Notes under the pieces: model-generated
What the model was told of the DNA's origin: nothing
Seen by the model: the letters and a program-made list of their open reading frames with translations, nothing else
Database searches by the model: none
NCBI GenBank assembly: GCA_033725935.1
Contig: MU867070.1
Span: 62,001-126,000, forward strand
DNA from: Cladorrhinum sp. PSN259
Taxonomy: Eukaryota; Ascomycota; Sordariomycetes; Sordariales; Podosporaceae
Direction of reading: 5' to 3'
Length of the DNA: 64,000 bases
Position numbers and translations under genes: made by a program
Part shown: piece after piece, positions 1-11,373 of the stretch
How the letters are laid out: each line of letters starts with the position of its first letter
Numbering within the stretch: position 1 is the stretch's first letter

Positions 1-203
1 CCTGCAGAACTAAACGCCAGACGGAAAGAAGAAACTGATCAATGCACAACTTGTAAAGATATCGTAAGCATATCACATAACATACTCGAGGACCGACATG
101 AAGCACCTCAAGGGACTTCTTGGACTTGGGAAGACTGTATTATTTGGAACTCTAATGGTTGAACTTGAAATATTTTCAAGTAATACATGTATAATACCGT
201 GAT

Positions 204-780
204 TCAGTTCAGGTTCGTCAACCTGCTTCTAAAGGCAAACCCCCCTCGGCTCTTCAACCGCTTCATGTCTGGGAGTCCGCTCAGCCATCCCTGGTCGGTC
301 AGGTATCGGAGGACGTTCTGGTTGTACTGCATCTGCCAGTGGTACTCGGCTGCTGCTAGGTTTTTGAATCTGCTTCCCAATGTTAGCATCAAGTTAATCG
401 GTATAAAACGTGAGGTGGTGGTGTAATGACCGTTCAATTAGAACCAATTCTCCGGTAGAGTTGAGGTAAAATACCTCCCACTGGAGGCAGTCCGGCTCCT
501 CGGCCTCGACTTGTTTCCCCAGCTTGATGAGATGTTCCTCTACTTGATCTTTGGCTTCTGGGTAAACCCCAAGGGTTGTTATAATGTCGATTGGCTGCTC
601 AGGCTCTGCATTGTCGGACGTTGATTGGGGTTCGGTCGGTGGCTTGCTTCCTACAGATTCTTGTTTCGAGCTGTCTTTGGGAGCTGACAGTTCCGGCGGA
701 TCATTGATACCGTAATCTGGTAAAGACTTGAATGACATTGTTGTCAGGTCAATCCAAGAGAATACAGAGAGGTAATCCAA
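204..780 (-). CDS. ABM-fold (antibiotic biosynthesis monooxygenase-like) small protein
   Basis: Two exons, 780-431 and 369-204, joined by a 61-bp intron (430-370) whose 3' end has a CTAAC branch site and GCAG acceptor; the sum closes at 171 residues. The reading across the junction restores the block LVLIERFKNLAAAEYHWQ, which matches the ABM ferredoxin-like fold where an ER/W and a later H are conserved. The domain spans roughly residues 65-160; the first 60 residues are Pro/Ser/Glu-rich and probably disordered. A second ATG at 738 could be the true start. Proteins of this fold act as cofactor-free monooxygenases or heme-degrading enzymes, but the substrate cannot be inferred here. The donor (GTCATT) is weak, so the splice is inferred from frame and homology. 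Confidence 0.65.
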
Positions 781-1413
781 ACGTGAAAAGATCAGAATAA
801 CCGTCTTTGTGAGGATTGGTTGGGGAAAAATCGACGCTCACCCCCTATTTTAGTGGCCTTTTCCCGCACCATTGCTAAGGTTTGTCGAGTCATTGTCCCG
901 GACTTTCCCCAGGTTGTTTAAGCTCCAAGCATATCCACTTGAAGCAAGTTGCAAGTGTTGTTTTACCCAGAGCCAAAACAAGAACCAAAACTTTGAGGAA
1001 TATACAGTGCTGACAAAGTTCTTGAAAGGCTTCATTACTGCAGATAGTCTATGTCGTCGCTTCGTCACTGCATCACTAATCTAGCCAAGGCCACTATAGC
1101 CATTCATGCTTTGAACTGCTCGACTTTTCGACATCTGCGGAACACCAACTCACAGATACAAGCAGCCTTGAGTCAATTACCTCCTTGTCTTACACTCGAC
1201 TGTCCCTTTCTCTACTAGGAGGAGACTCACCATGGCAGGGAAAAGAATTTATCATTCTTGTCGGACTTGCTTCACATGCAATAAACGGTAGAACGATCTG
1301 GGAAAGAGCTATTGGATTGGATGATCTTATGCTAGTACTCGAGGGCCTTTCCGGTGACCAAACTTGAGCTTATTCCCCCTGTCATCAGAGTCGGCACAAA
1401 TCAAGAACTTTGT
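781..1413. other. Intergenic region, no supported gene
   Basis: Only short open frames without recognisable domains are present on either strand. The stretch separates the promoter of the ABM-like gene from the 3' end of the esterase gene. Confidence 0.5.
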
Positions 1414-2818
1414 CTACGATTTTGGAACACACTATAATATCAGTTCGGTTAGTGATGTGAGCAGATGGTAAAACGTGCAGGAGGATTATTAGAGGAGGCC
1501 ACTAAGAAGAGGATTACGTACCTGAGCATACCAAGGGTTGTAGGTCGAGCAGCTCCCGCTCGCGCAGGCCGTCGCGCCAACATATCCGCTGCCGCCGCTG
1601 GAATTCTTTTAGCATATTGGTAAATTAAAAAAGAAGTGATAACTCCAAAACTCACCATTGTCCCCACAAAGTCTGACCAACGGGTGCAGCAGCAGATGTA
1701 GAAGTGACAAATGTCGTCGTAACCCTAGTACTAGAAGCAACGCTCGAGATAGTACTCGTCGCCCTCGAAGTGGTAGAAACAACAACACTCGAAGAGCTCG
1801 TAGGCTTCAAGCTGGCCGTAGTAGTAGTCAAAACAGGCACGCTCGACGAACTCGAAGAGGAGGGAGCATCGCACCAGGGCAGCTCCTCCCCGCCCTGTCC
1901 CCACGAGAAGCAGTTGCTGGTGCAGTTCAGCTGAAAGAAAGCCAAGACGGTGTTCTCCTGGACCTGAATGTTATGCGGGACACCGGCAGCGCTGTAAGCC
2001 TCCAGCCAGCCGCTCTGTCCGTACACGGTCTTTGTCCACCCGCTGACGGGCGTGTTCGACGCAGTGCTGACGGGCGTGCTGTCCAGGCCCAGCACCTCGG
2101 TCCACTGCTTCACGGCCTCGAGGTGGTTCTTGTAGTCGAGAACCTCGTCAACGGTGCCGTGGAAGAGCTGCAGCTTGGGCCTCCACCCCTCGTAACCGGG
2201 GTACGCGGCCTCGACGTTTGCCGCCCACTGCTCGGCGGTCTTGATCACCCGTCCCTTGGCGCAGTCATCGTTCCAGTATCCGTACGCTCCCGTGTTGTTG
2301 CCAGCGGGGGCGAAGCAAGAGAATGGAACACCGGAGAAGGCGGCACCGGCCGCGAAGACGTCGGGGTAGGAACCCAGCAGCACCTGAGTCATCATGGCTC
2401 CCGAGGAGACGCCAGTGACGAACACGCGCTTGGCGTCGCCGCTGTACTTGTTCAGAGTCCACTTCACCATGCTGACGATGCCCTGCGCGTCACCGCCGCC
2501 GTTGTGGGTTAGGGACTCCTTGGACGAGACATCCCAGCACTGATCGGCAGCGTTTGGAGAGTCGGGATAGATGACGATGAACCCGTGCTTCGAGGCGAGG
2601 GTGGCGTACTGAGAGCCGGCGTAGGCAGCCTGGGCGGATCCGTGGCACCAGTGGGGGTTGACGAGAATTGCCGGGTTGGCCGGGAGGACGTCGGGGACGT
2701 AGATGTTGAAGCCGACGTTGCGGGGGTTGGCACCGAAGTTTTCGGTGATCTTGACGAGGGAGGCGGCGGATGAGAGGGTGGCGGCCACGGAGGCCACGAG
2801 GAGGGACTTGAGCGCCAT
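1414..2818 (-). CDS. Secreted acetyl xylan / feruloyl esterase, CE1 family, with C-terminal CBM1
   Basis: Three exons, 2818-1656, 1597-1522 and 1431-1414, give 418 residues. The start is the ATG of MALKSLLVAS, which opens a signal peptide (about residues 1-18); the open frame upstream lacks a signal and is not used. The alpha/beta-hydrolase domain carries the nucleophile motif GVSSG (Ser138), the HGTVD aspartate (Asp224) and His282 in GVPHNI. A Ser/Thr-rich linker (about 318-378) leads to a fungal CBM1 that begins QTLWGQCGG and ends WYAQC. The CBM1 is cut by both introns (58 and 90 bp), so an unspliced reading loses it. CE1 enzymes of this type remove acetyl or feruloyl groups from xylan outside the cell, and CBM1 binds cellulose. 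Acetyl versus feruloyl specificity cannot be decided by eye. Confidence 0.9.
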
Positions 2819-4684
2819 TTTTGCCGGTTTGCGGAAAATTTTACTTTTTCTCAAACTGAGGCAGAAAGAGCCTGGACGATAATGACCTGGGGAGGAGCAA
2901 ACAGAGGTGCCGCATCGTGAAAGACGACCGGGACGAGTTATGATTAAAGTAAGTAGAGGATGATCATGAAAATATGCCCAGAGTTTTTCCGGCAACAATG
3001 GTATCAACCAAAGTGGTCCCTTTTTGTGGGTAGGGAGAGGTAGTCCTCGACATGGGGCAGCTCCGGCGGGCCGCAACTTCGGCGCCAGTGCTCGGAGCGT
3101 CGACCTCCGCACGCCTGTTTTTGTGGGACCGCTAGGTTGTACGATGCACACCGTTGCGCGAGGGCGGAGGAGGCTACTCCAAGCAAATACCTCCCGAGAA
3201 TATTCTCTTGGCCGGGGAATATGTATCCGTGATGGTTTGTCATTTCTTAGGATACATGTAGTCCTTCGGTGTGTACCTAGCGGAGCGGGGCTAATTACAT
3301 GTTTGTGCAAGTCCCTTGTGACGCCTGAAAGGGAGGTCATTGGTGCATGCTTACAATGTTGGATACAGCGTGATTAGATGGAAGCTAACTTGAAGTCATG
3401 GAGACTGAAAGCATGGCTTAAGCATTGAGAGTACATTGACAACAATTGTCGGTGATTAAGGTGGCAAAGAAAGTCGTAACAAAACATGCAAAGTCAAATA
3501 TTCATGAGACTGGACCCAAAGCTCTATGCAACAATCCCGTTATCATCAACGCCTAAAGTCGCAAGGAAACTGCTTGTTTGATAATTGAAGGAGCGGTTCA
3601 CGTCAAGCATAATGTAGTCTTGAAGTCTCACAGTCATTGGCCAAGAACCTGAAGTGGTGAGTATAAAAAGGTTGGCGCACGGGTAGGAAACAACAAGAGC
3701 TTGTGAGCAGATTCCGTCCCTGTCTGGCTGCAAGACTCAATATTCTAGCATATAAAGAGAAACTCATGAAAAGGGAAAATATCTCAAAGCATCTGAGTTT
3801 TTTTTAAGTTTTTTTTTAATTCGAGCAAGGACAGATCTTGTTAACAGCTTCCAAACAAGGACAACTCAAAAGTGAAGAGAAACTGAAGCATGCTTGTCAC
3901 GACATGATGCCAAGATAACAGTGCATCAACTTCAGGAAACTGGAGCGAGTATACTTACCTTTGGCTTCTCCCTTATCCTGCAGGAGCCCGGGGGCTCAAG
4001 GCAGGGCTTGGACCATCCCGGACACTCCAAGTTGACTTGAAGAGGACATTGGTATTAAGATGGAATGTTCCGTGATGCACGAGGCTGTATCCTGTCACGG
4101 TAAAAGGGCCGAATGTGATCTTTGCCTTCAATGCAACTCCGGTTCCTGCTGCAATTTGGGGCTGAAAGAGATTTCCATTTTGAGACTTGATACTAGGAAG
4201 CGTTCCCCTTCAGACAATGCTGTTTTTCATGTTGGCCCTACGCCAAAAGCTAGGCGCAGCATGTGCAATCTGAAATGTTGACCAATGCTGAAAAAGACAG
4301 CTCTTGGTATTGATGCAAAAGATAAAAGTCCTATCAACGGTCACGCCAAATGGAGCAATTGTTTGGTCAGCCTGCGGCGAAGACCCTGTTGAAATGGTCG
4401 TATTCCGACAGTAGGCTGAGCTCAGCCGCTGCAGCCATGACTGTTTGGGTAACCAATACTCGTGGTTGCTTGCCATATGCGGCCCCCCTGGAATGCCATG
4501 ATCGTATCTGCAAGCCTCAACTTCGAATCCGCAGCATCCGGGTAACACCGCAACGCAAGCCAAAGGAACTTATTGTGAGGATGATATATCTATACATGTA
4601 TAAAGTCGACTTCTTGATAGCAAATGCCGTAAAGGTCATCAGTGTGATCAATATCGACTAGCGGAGTATTGTCAAACTTATAGA
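2819..4684. other. Intergenic region between divergent secreted-protein genes
   Basis: It holds the promoters of the esterase (minus) and the CenC-module protein (plus). The open frames inside are short, lack domains and overlap each other; I see no gene, RNA or repeat here. A/T tracts occur near 3798-3821. Confidence 0.5.
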
Positions 4685-6068
4685 ATGCATCCAACACTTC
4701 GGTTTTCTCTGCTTCTAGCAGCGGCTCTCTTCGCCAGAGAGGGAGCCGCAGGCTGCAATGCCGACAAGTGAGTACCTCTTGAAGAAGCTGTCACGAGAAA
4801 AAGTATCTGACTCAAATAACAGCTGTTACCGAGCCTTATTCCCTTGCCCCTCGCCCTCGGCCGTCTCGATTGCATCTGCCTTTTGCGCAACCATCACCGC
4901 AGATGGAACCACGGCTACCAACTATCCAACAAGGGCAGCCAACGCTTGCGGACCAACCCCGGACCGTTACATATCAGCTTGCAGGTGCGGCCCAACCTGT
5001 TCGACCTCGATCTTGACTTCAACCTCCACTCCAACCACTTCTTCCACCTCGACATCCTCGACCTGCTCTCCCACCCCAACCAATGGCGGCCTAGTCTACG
5101 GTGATTTCGAATGCGGCCCCAATTACAAAACACCATGGAGCGTCCAAAAGTTCGACACCGGTCTCGGATACACCTACCCAACACCGGGATTCACAAAAAG
5201 CCGCGCATATGGCCAATACATGGCTAATTCCCCTTCCTACCCTATCAGCGACGCAAACTTTGTCAATGCTCGCCTCACATACCCCAACTCTGTCGCCGTC
5301 AGCCCGAGTGGACGATACAAGCTCACCTACGCCGTCCGCTTCGACGGCCGGGACCCCGCCGCAAGGATTCGTCCGCTCATCTCTGGAGCCTCCCTGGGAG
5401 AAGTCAGCGGTTCTGCATCTAGCGCCGGCCTGGGCGCTTGGAAGTTCGTCGATCTACCCTGGACCGCCGGATCGAGCCAAACGAGCGCTCTCGTGCAGTT
5501 CGAGACCGTCATCGCTTACCTGAGTCTGGACACAATCACCTTCGCTCCCGTCGAGGCATACTGCGGCAGCACGGTGCCCCTGGGTATCCTCCCCGACGGG
5601 GAGTTCGAATGCGGCCTTGGATCCTGGACGCAGACCGTCGTCGACCCAGGCGTGACAGCAGGAGTGGTCTCGTTGTCTTCGTACCCAGGCAGCAATCCAA
5701 ACGGCAACTATGCCTGGCGGGTAGACTCCCCTACCGTTCCCGACCCGGCGAACCAGGAATTCAGGACGAGTGCCAGAATTGTAAGTGCGGCGGCGGCCGT
5801 CACGCCTGGCAAGAGGTACATGCTTTCTTGGAAGTCTTGGGCCAATGTGAGGACTAACTGGGGGTTCTTGGCTGTCTTCATCAACGATTCCAATGTTTGG
5901 CGACGGTACCCGACCGAGGTTCCTCAAGACGCAGGCGTGTTTGGTCAGATTTCTCTCTATTGGACTGCTCCTGCTGGGGTGACGAGCGCGACCGTCAGGT
6001 TCGACGCTGCCTTTCTTGATATTGGGACTTGGATGGTGGACAGCGTTTTGTTTCTTGAGGTTAACTGA
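4685..6068 (+). CDS. Secreted protein with two CenC-like carbohydrate-binding modules
   Basis: Exon 1 is 4685-4767 and exon 2 is 4823-6068, split by a 55-bp intron; the sum is 442 residues. Exon 1 encodes a signal peptide (MHPTLRFSLLLAAALFA). A Cys-rich N-terminal part (to about residue 80) is followed by a Thr/Ser linker (about 80-112). Two related modules then start with GDFECGP (about 118) and DGEFECGLGSW (about 270). This FECG start and the jelly-roll-like pattern resemble the CBM4_9/CenC-type modules common in secreted ascomycete proteins. No catalytic domain is seen. The likely role is wall or plant-polysaccharide binding, by inference. Its stop lies 4 bp from the stop of the convergent SET gene. 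Confidence 0.8.
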
Positions 6069-6072
6069 TTGA

Positions 6073-7664
6073 TCAATTCCCACCCTTCTTCTTCTTCTTC
6101 TCCAACTCCCTCTCAATCCTCTCGATAACCCCATCCAGCATCTTCAACTTCTTCAACCCAAACTTGCCAGGCAGTCCGTACCCTTCAATCTCGTGCTTCA
6201 CTTTAAGTGTATACTCCAGCGCCTTCTCCAGGTTGCCAACATGATAATTCAGCCGAGCAGGCACTTCGTACATGTCTCCCATTTGTTCGGTGAGTCCCTC
6301 GGCCTCGATGAGATCAAACATGCGCTCTGCAGCGGCGACGGCATCTTCGTATTTGCCCTTTTGGGCGAGTTCGACTACTTGATCTTGGAGGAGCCGGATT
6401 TCTTTGCGGTTGGAGTCTGATTTTTCGAGGACGGAGGGTGGGGAGCTGCAGAGGGAGCATTTGCTGGATCTTGTTAGCGGGCAAAAGGGGGAAATGGGAA
6501 TGGTTTAAAAGGGGGGGAATTTACCATTTGAACCCCCAGACTTTTTCGAGCGTTGATTGACGTTCTTCTGTGACCATTCCTGCTGCCGAATCTGCACAAA
6601 CAAAGATTAGTATCGTATTCCCCTTTCCGAAACGAATCATGTTGGCAAAACGCTCACAAGTAATCGTAATCTCCTCCCCTTCCTCAATATCCTTGGCCGC
6701 CCAAATGGTCATAGCAAGCGTCGTCTCGGAAAAGTGAATAAAGGCACTAAGTACTCATTAGCACCGTCTCAACTCCAGTCCCTCCCCCTCTCTTCCATTT
6801 TGCGACTTCAAACTTACTTGGGCCTACAATCATGATTAAACCTCTAAAATCCTCCCTCAAATTCATCAGCATTTCTTCTTCCCCCAATTCCATCACCATG
6901 CACACAACGCCAATGCCAATGATTTTGACTGGAGTAAAAAAAAAAAAAAAACTCACCGCGACCTCAACAAACAACCCCATGTACTCCTTCCCCCCAGCCA
7001 ACCCAACCACAAAACTGTTGGTCAGCAGCGTATCCTCCATCTCGTCCGCTTCTTCCTCGTCCCGCCCCACCCTGCTCAGCTCTTTTACTTTTCGTCCACC
7101 ATCAGGCAAATTCTCGACCGCCACGCGCATCAGCTCCTGTACCTCCTCGCGCATAACGTCGGCCGGATACTCTGCCTCAGCTAGCACGGCCGCAGTGTCA
7201 ACCAGTATCGCCATTCCTTTGCTTATTTTCCGAGTAGCGACGGCTCCTTTGCCCTTTCCATCGATGCTAACTACTTTATACGGTTTAGTAGGGTAGAGTC
7301 TGTGCGGGGCAAAAAAGCGTGAATTAACCGCGTGAGAGAGGACGTTTAGAGAGGTGGAAGCTTCGTCTGGTGTTGTTATGATGGAGATGGAGTGAAAGGC
7401 GTTTGTGAATGCGCAGTGGGGGGATTCGTCGGCGTAGATACAGTGTGGGGGGTGCGTCCAGGGTGTTAGAGAGAGTGGATTTGTGGTTATGGAGGACGGA
7501 GGCAAAAGGGAGTCGAGGCATGTTGTTAGGTTTGCGGAAACTGGACGAGGGGGTGGGTAGACGGCGCAAATTTGGGGAGGGACATCGTCTGTTGATGAGG
7601 ATAGGGATGGGTGGCCGAGAAGAAGAAGGGAGAGGAGGGTTGTGGTACTGAGGAGGGAAGGCAT
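6073..7664 (-). CDS. SET-domain protein with predicted signal peptide
   Basis: Five exons: 7664-6957, 6843-6818, 6746-6658, 6591-6525 and 6463-6073; the sum is 426 residues. The start is the ATG of MPSLLSTTT, with CAAC just before it; the open frame five codons upstream begins at TTG. A 26-bp exon supplies the SET signature RFNHDCRPN, followed by FIHFSETTLAMTIWAAKDIEEGEEITITY. A Cys cluster (FKCKCSLCSSP) forms the post-SET site, and a helical TPR-like tail ends in a Lys run. The first 22 residues look like a signal peptide. Related fungal SET proteins are putative lysine methyltransferases of unknown substrate. A secretory leader is odd for a methyltransferase that uses cytosolic S-adenosylmethionine. 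Intron 1 (113 bp) contains a 16-T run. Confidence 0.82.
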
Positions 7665-7954
7665 GTTGATAGTTCTCAACTGGGAGGCGTGGTGAGCAAA
7701 AGGCTGGGATGGTGACTTTCAAGCATGTTTAATAAACTGTAAATGACTACCACGTGGAAATTTGACATGTTGACAGCTTGCATTGTCGATGGGGCCAGTT
7801 TAGCCGAAGTGTAGGTTGTGATGTTTCATCGGATCTGCCAAGATCAAAGTGCCGTATGGTTTAGATTTTGGAACGGAAGTAGACAGAATTCGGATTTATC
7901 CGGAGCTTGAACATTAACGCTGGCTGTAAATATGAATGAACAAAGCGAAACCCA

Positions 7955-9175
7955 CTAAACAACAACAGTGAATACCTCCAAATCATCCACAGCATCATAG
8001 CTCGCCTCAACCCCGGGCGCTACGAAGAATATTCCTCCTTCTTCAAGACGGAAGGTCTTCCCATCGGCTGCCATAGTCCCAACGCCTTTGGTGACAATCA
8101 ATACCGCCGGTCCTTCACTCGGCGAGATGATTTCCCGCTCGCCTCCCACCAGCTTGGTCTTGAGTACTTGAAACTCCCTGATCGGGGGATTATAAATCTC
8201 AGTCTTGCCGAGAGTACCCTTTTCTGTCTTTGGATGCTTCAAAACAAGATCCTCGGGTTTGTGTGCCTCAAAGGTCAAAGAATCGGTGAACAGGGCAACA
8301 TCATTCCGATCTTCTGGGGGGCAAAACCCGCTGTTCAAGACGTTGTTACTCCGAGCCATGCACTCGACAATATCACCGCTCAGGTAAGCGTGGATACCAT
8401 CGGAGGGGATATAGAGCGCCTCTCCGGGCAGGAGTGTCATGAAGTTCATGCAAAGCAATGCCACCAGTGACCCTGGATCAGTGGATCCGTATTGATCTTG
8501 AAGACGAGGAAGGAGCTCCAAAATGTAGGCTTGTTTTCCGAGAGTGTCCTTGGGAGTGGATGCAAGTGTGGATTCCACGGATTTGACCGTGTCGGGGTCT
8601 GCTTTTAAAAGGTTCCGGGTCACTTCCCGGAGGGTCTTGTCGGTCCAGGTGCCATCAGGGGCATCTTGCGGGACAAAAGAGTGAAGCGCAGGGACCTGCT
8701 TGAAGATGGTCTGGATCTCGGAAACGGGTTTAAACCCGCCAAAGACCTCAAACGGTGTGAGGGCAATAGCGATTTCGGGCTTGTGGTTGGGATCGGTGAA
8801 GTTCTCTGGGTCCTTTGCGTGGAGTTTCTCGGAGAGGTATTTGTCGGGGTGGATCTGAAGCGGAAGGGCTTTGGCGATGGAGAGGATTTTCGGCAAGTAT
8901 GGGAGTTGGCTGTCAAGGTGGTTGATTACTTTCTTGCCGAGAAGCGTTTCCTTGTTCCTCTGAAGGACGTCTGCGAGCGGCTCGCGTGTCTCGAGGACCT
9001 TGGCCGGAAAGTCTGGGTAATCTCCAAACCAGAGTTCGGAGTAGTATTCGTCATCCTTGATCTCGAATTCCTTGTCGGTTTTCTTGCAAAGCTGTGCGGC
9101 GAGTGATTCCTTCCCCTTCTTTCCCCAGGGGTAGTTGTTGCAGGTGCCAATGAGCTGGAACACGCGTTCGGTCAT
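7955..9175 (-). CDS. manA: Mannose-6-phosphate isomerase, type I
   Basis: Single exon, 406 residues, ATG at 9175. It interconverts mannose-6-phosphate and fructose-6-phosphate and feeds GDP-mannose for glycosylation and cell-wall mannan. The cupin fold shows the zinc-ligand pattern of the family: Gln and His in LPLQIHPDK, Glu in NHKPEIAIAL, and His in YIPSDGIHAYLSGD, followed by ECMARSNNVLNSG. Other family blocks are CNNYPWGKKGKES near the start and YLPKILSIAKALPL. The length is normal for fungal enzymes. The gene sits between unrelated genes and shows no sign of damage. Confidence 0.95.
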   Translation of the reverse strand: MTERVFQLIGTCNNYPWGKKGKESLAAQLCKKTDKEFEIKDDEYYSELWFGDYPDFPAKVLETREPLADVLQRNKETLLGKKVINHLDSQLPYLPKILSIAKALPLQIHPDKYLSEKLHAKDPENFTDPNHKPEIAIALTPFEVFGGFKPVSEIQTIFKQVPALHSFVPQDAPDGTWTDKTLREVTRNLLKADPDTVKSVESTLASTPKDTLGKQAYILELLPRLQDQYGSTDPGSLVALLCMNFMTLLPGEALYIPSDGIHAYLSGDIVECMARSNNVLNSGFCPPEDRNDVALFTDSLTFEAHKPEDLVLKHPKTEKGTLGKTEIYNPPIREFQVLKTKLVGGEREIISPSEGPAVLIVTKGVGTMAADGKTFRLEEGGIFFVAPGVEASYDAVDDLEVFTVVV

Positions 9176-9886
9176 TGTGTAGATGAGATGCTTAGAATTA
9201 GCTTATTTTTTCCAGGTTAGATGAGTTGTGGTGCAATTGCAGTAACATCTTATAATTAGAGAGGAGCGTGAAGATCGCCGGTCGATGGCGTCACCACTTT
9301 GGAACTTTGTGGGGCTGAAGCGGGTCGGCTCGGCAAGCCGACTCCGAGTCTTTCGGTGACATGTGGGGCCGAGCCGGCACTGTTCGATGGACCGGAAACG
9401 GTCGGCACAAACAGTTGTCTCCTGTTGCAGCAGGTAACCTGTGCTCCACAGCCCAAATTCTATTCCCAGGCCTTGCAGGCCAGCCCACTTCTTTCTCTTC
9501 CAATGCGCCAGGTATCTCCTCATTGCACAGCTGCTGTCGAGTGCCTTACCAAGGCGACTCGGCGGTGTCAGGGTCGTTCAAGGATCAACAAACTGTCCAC
9601 AGTGCCACAATAACCTGACACAATGACAAATTTCAATCTCGGTTTGTCGCTCAGCCAACAATTCGACCGCTCGATAATCAAGCCAGCGTGGTTGTCACCC
9701 CCAAACATCATTTATCGGTTGCAGTCAAGTCAATCTTGCTGCCCAGCCTGCTGCGTGCTACGGCACGCGCGGGACTTTCGAAACAGTGCGGAATGCTGAA
9801 AGTGGTATATGGGTAGTTGACCTGCTCCTTCGAAAGCCCATCGCCTTTCCCTTCCTCTCTGACACCACTTTTTCTCTCAACTCGTC
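9176..9886. other. Divergent intergenic region
   Basis: This is the upstream DNA of the isomerase (minus) and the ubiquitin-like protein (plus). Short overlapping open frames on both strands have no domain signature and are treated as chance. Confidence 0.5.
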
Positions 9887-10907
9887 ATGTCGCACCATCG
9901 TGACACCGAAATCAAACGGTCATCCTCCCACAATGCCCCACCAACTCTCAATCAAAGAATGAACCAAGGCGAAGTGACAGGGAGCAGGCAAAATATCCCG
10001 CAAATTGGTGGTCACCCAGGAGGGATAGGAGACCATCGGTATCTTCCCCATTCCTTACTGAATATGTGCGGGCCCACATGGCCGATGCCGGAAGTCAACC
10101 GCCCGTTAGCAATGGAGGCTCGAACACGTTCGTCACGGTACCGGTGCCGATGAAATATCCAGGAGGATTGCCGACCGGCCAGGCAGTTGCTCAAGTGGCT
10201 GCAGCAGACACCGCCAGCGTTCCGCAAGGCGACCGCATCAGCTCGGCCCCAGAAGGAGAAGAGTGCAAGAACACGCAAAATCTAGGAGACTTGGCTCCTT
10301 TGAACTCCAGGATCAAGAGACTCGAAGCCAAAGTAACCTTTATGCCCCAGGAATTGGCTGAATCCCGCAGGAGGCAGGAGTCAGATGCCATAGTCAAGGA
10401 TGCCCTTGGGAGGAGGTTCACCTTCCCCTTTACTCTCTGCAGAACATGGCAGATTAGTAGCTTCAATACATGCATGTGTCTCGTGGGGCTGGAGGCGGGC
10501 TGGTTAACTCACACTCCTATCTACAGGGTATGAAAGGTCTTATCGAGCAAGCCTTTTGCCACATGGATTCCATCTGGCCTCATATTGAAGAGGGCCGTTA
10601 CGACTTGATGGCCCCTCACGGAGAGATAATTCTTCCTTCGGTGTGGGATCAGACTGTCAAGCCGAATTGGGCCGTAAGCATGTACATGTGGCCGATCGAG
10701 AAGCAGCCGTCCAGCTCGGAGTCGATATGCGAGACCTGCGGCCAGACCCAGAGTACGCAGGGGGAGGTTGATCAAGTAGTCGGACAAGTCTCAGGAGGAG
10801 CGTTTTATACTCAGGTGGATATGGACGAAGTGCTGAGGCCCCGGTTGTCGCCCCCTCGTCTGATCCCACATCCTGCCAACGCCGGGGCACATGGACACAG
10901 TACCTAA
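9887..10907 (+). CDS. Ubiquitin-like-fold domain protein, splice donor possibly damaged
   Basis: The model uses exons 9887-10038, 10110-10482 and 10527-10907, giving 301 residues. Intron 1 (71 bp) is canonical, with GTATCT, a TACTGA branch and a TTAG acceptor, and it repairs the frame. The conserved block GRRFTFPFTLCRTWQ then GMKGLIEQAF, EGRYDLMAPHGEIILPSVW and WAVSMYMWP matches a ubiquitin-like domain common in ascomycete proteins of unknown role. The natural donor should follow the CAG at 10450-10452, but the next bases are ATTAGT instead of a GT. The model therefore uses a weak donor at 10483, which adds about ten residues inside the conserved block and leaves a 44-bp intron. The gene may be mis-spliced or decaying. 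The N-terminal half is low in complexity. Confidence 0.55.
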
Positions 10908-11373
10908 CCATGGGCAGATCAAAATGGAGAGAAATGTGTATTATTCTGGGACCCTTTAGTTTACCGTGTATCACAGGTTACAAAATGGAAGTCTTCTTTC
11001 TTTTTGACAGCTGGCAGCAATTGGTGGGTAGAATGCATGCCATCATCGTCGATCATCGACTCTTATCTATGATCGCTTCTTTTATAAAGGACGAACCGAA
11101 GAACAGATTTCTTGGCAGTTCGGGTGTTCCATGGTTGGAACCATGGTCTTGGTGACTGCGTCACAGCTGTGGTGGGGCTGCTGTTCTGCTTGCTTATTGG
11201 TGCCGTCCTCCCACTGATGTCATGGTCCCTTTGACACCCAAAACCGTCCGACTTACAAAACTCGCAGCCATGAACCTGGCACGCCTAAGAACTGCTAAAG
11301 TTACAACCGTTTGAACATCGTCGCTTTTGCTTGCATTAGCCTACATACCATTTCATATCACCTGGCTTTTGAC
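10908..11373. other. Intergenic region upstream of DUF3292 gene
   Basis: Nothing recognisable was found. It is presumably the promoter of the gene starting at 11374. Confidence 0.45.

Noticed and set aside
1658..2512. Plus-strand open frame of 284 residues
   Set aside because: It is antisense to the esterase, whose catalytic residues and CBM1 are clear.
2819..3340. N-terminal extension of the CE1 esterase frame (about 174 extra residues)
   Set aside because: The added part has no signal peptide or family similarity; the ATG at 2818 starts a proper secretion signal.
5454..6134. Minus-strand open frame of 226 residues
   Set aside because: It overlaps the CenC-module gene in antisense and has Arg/Pro-rich composition typical of shadow frames.
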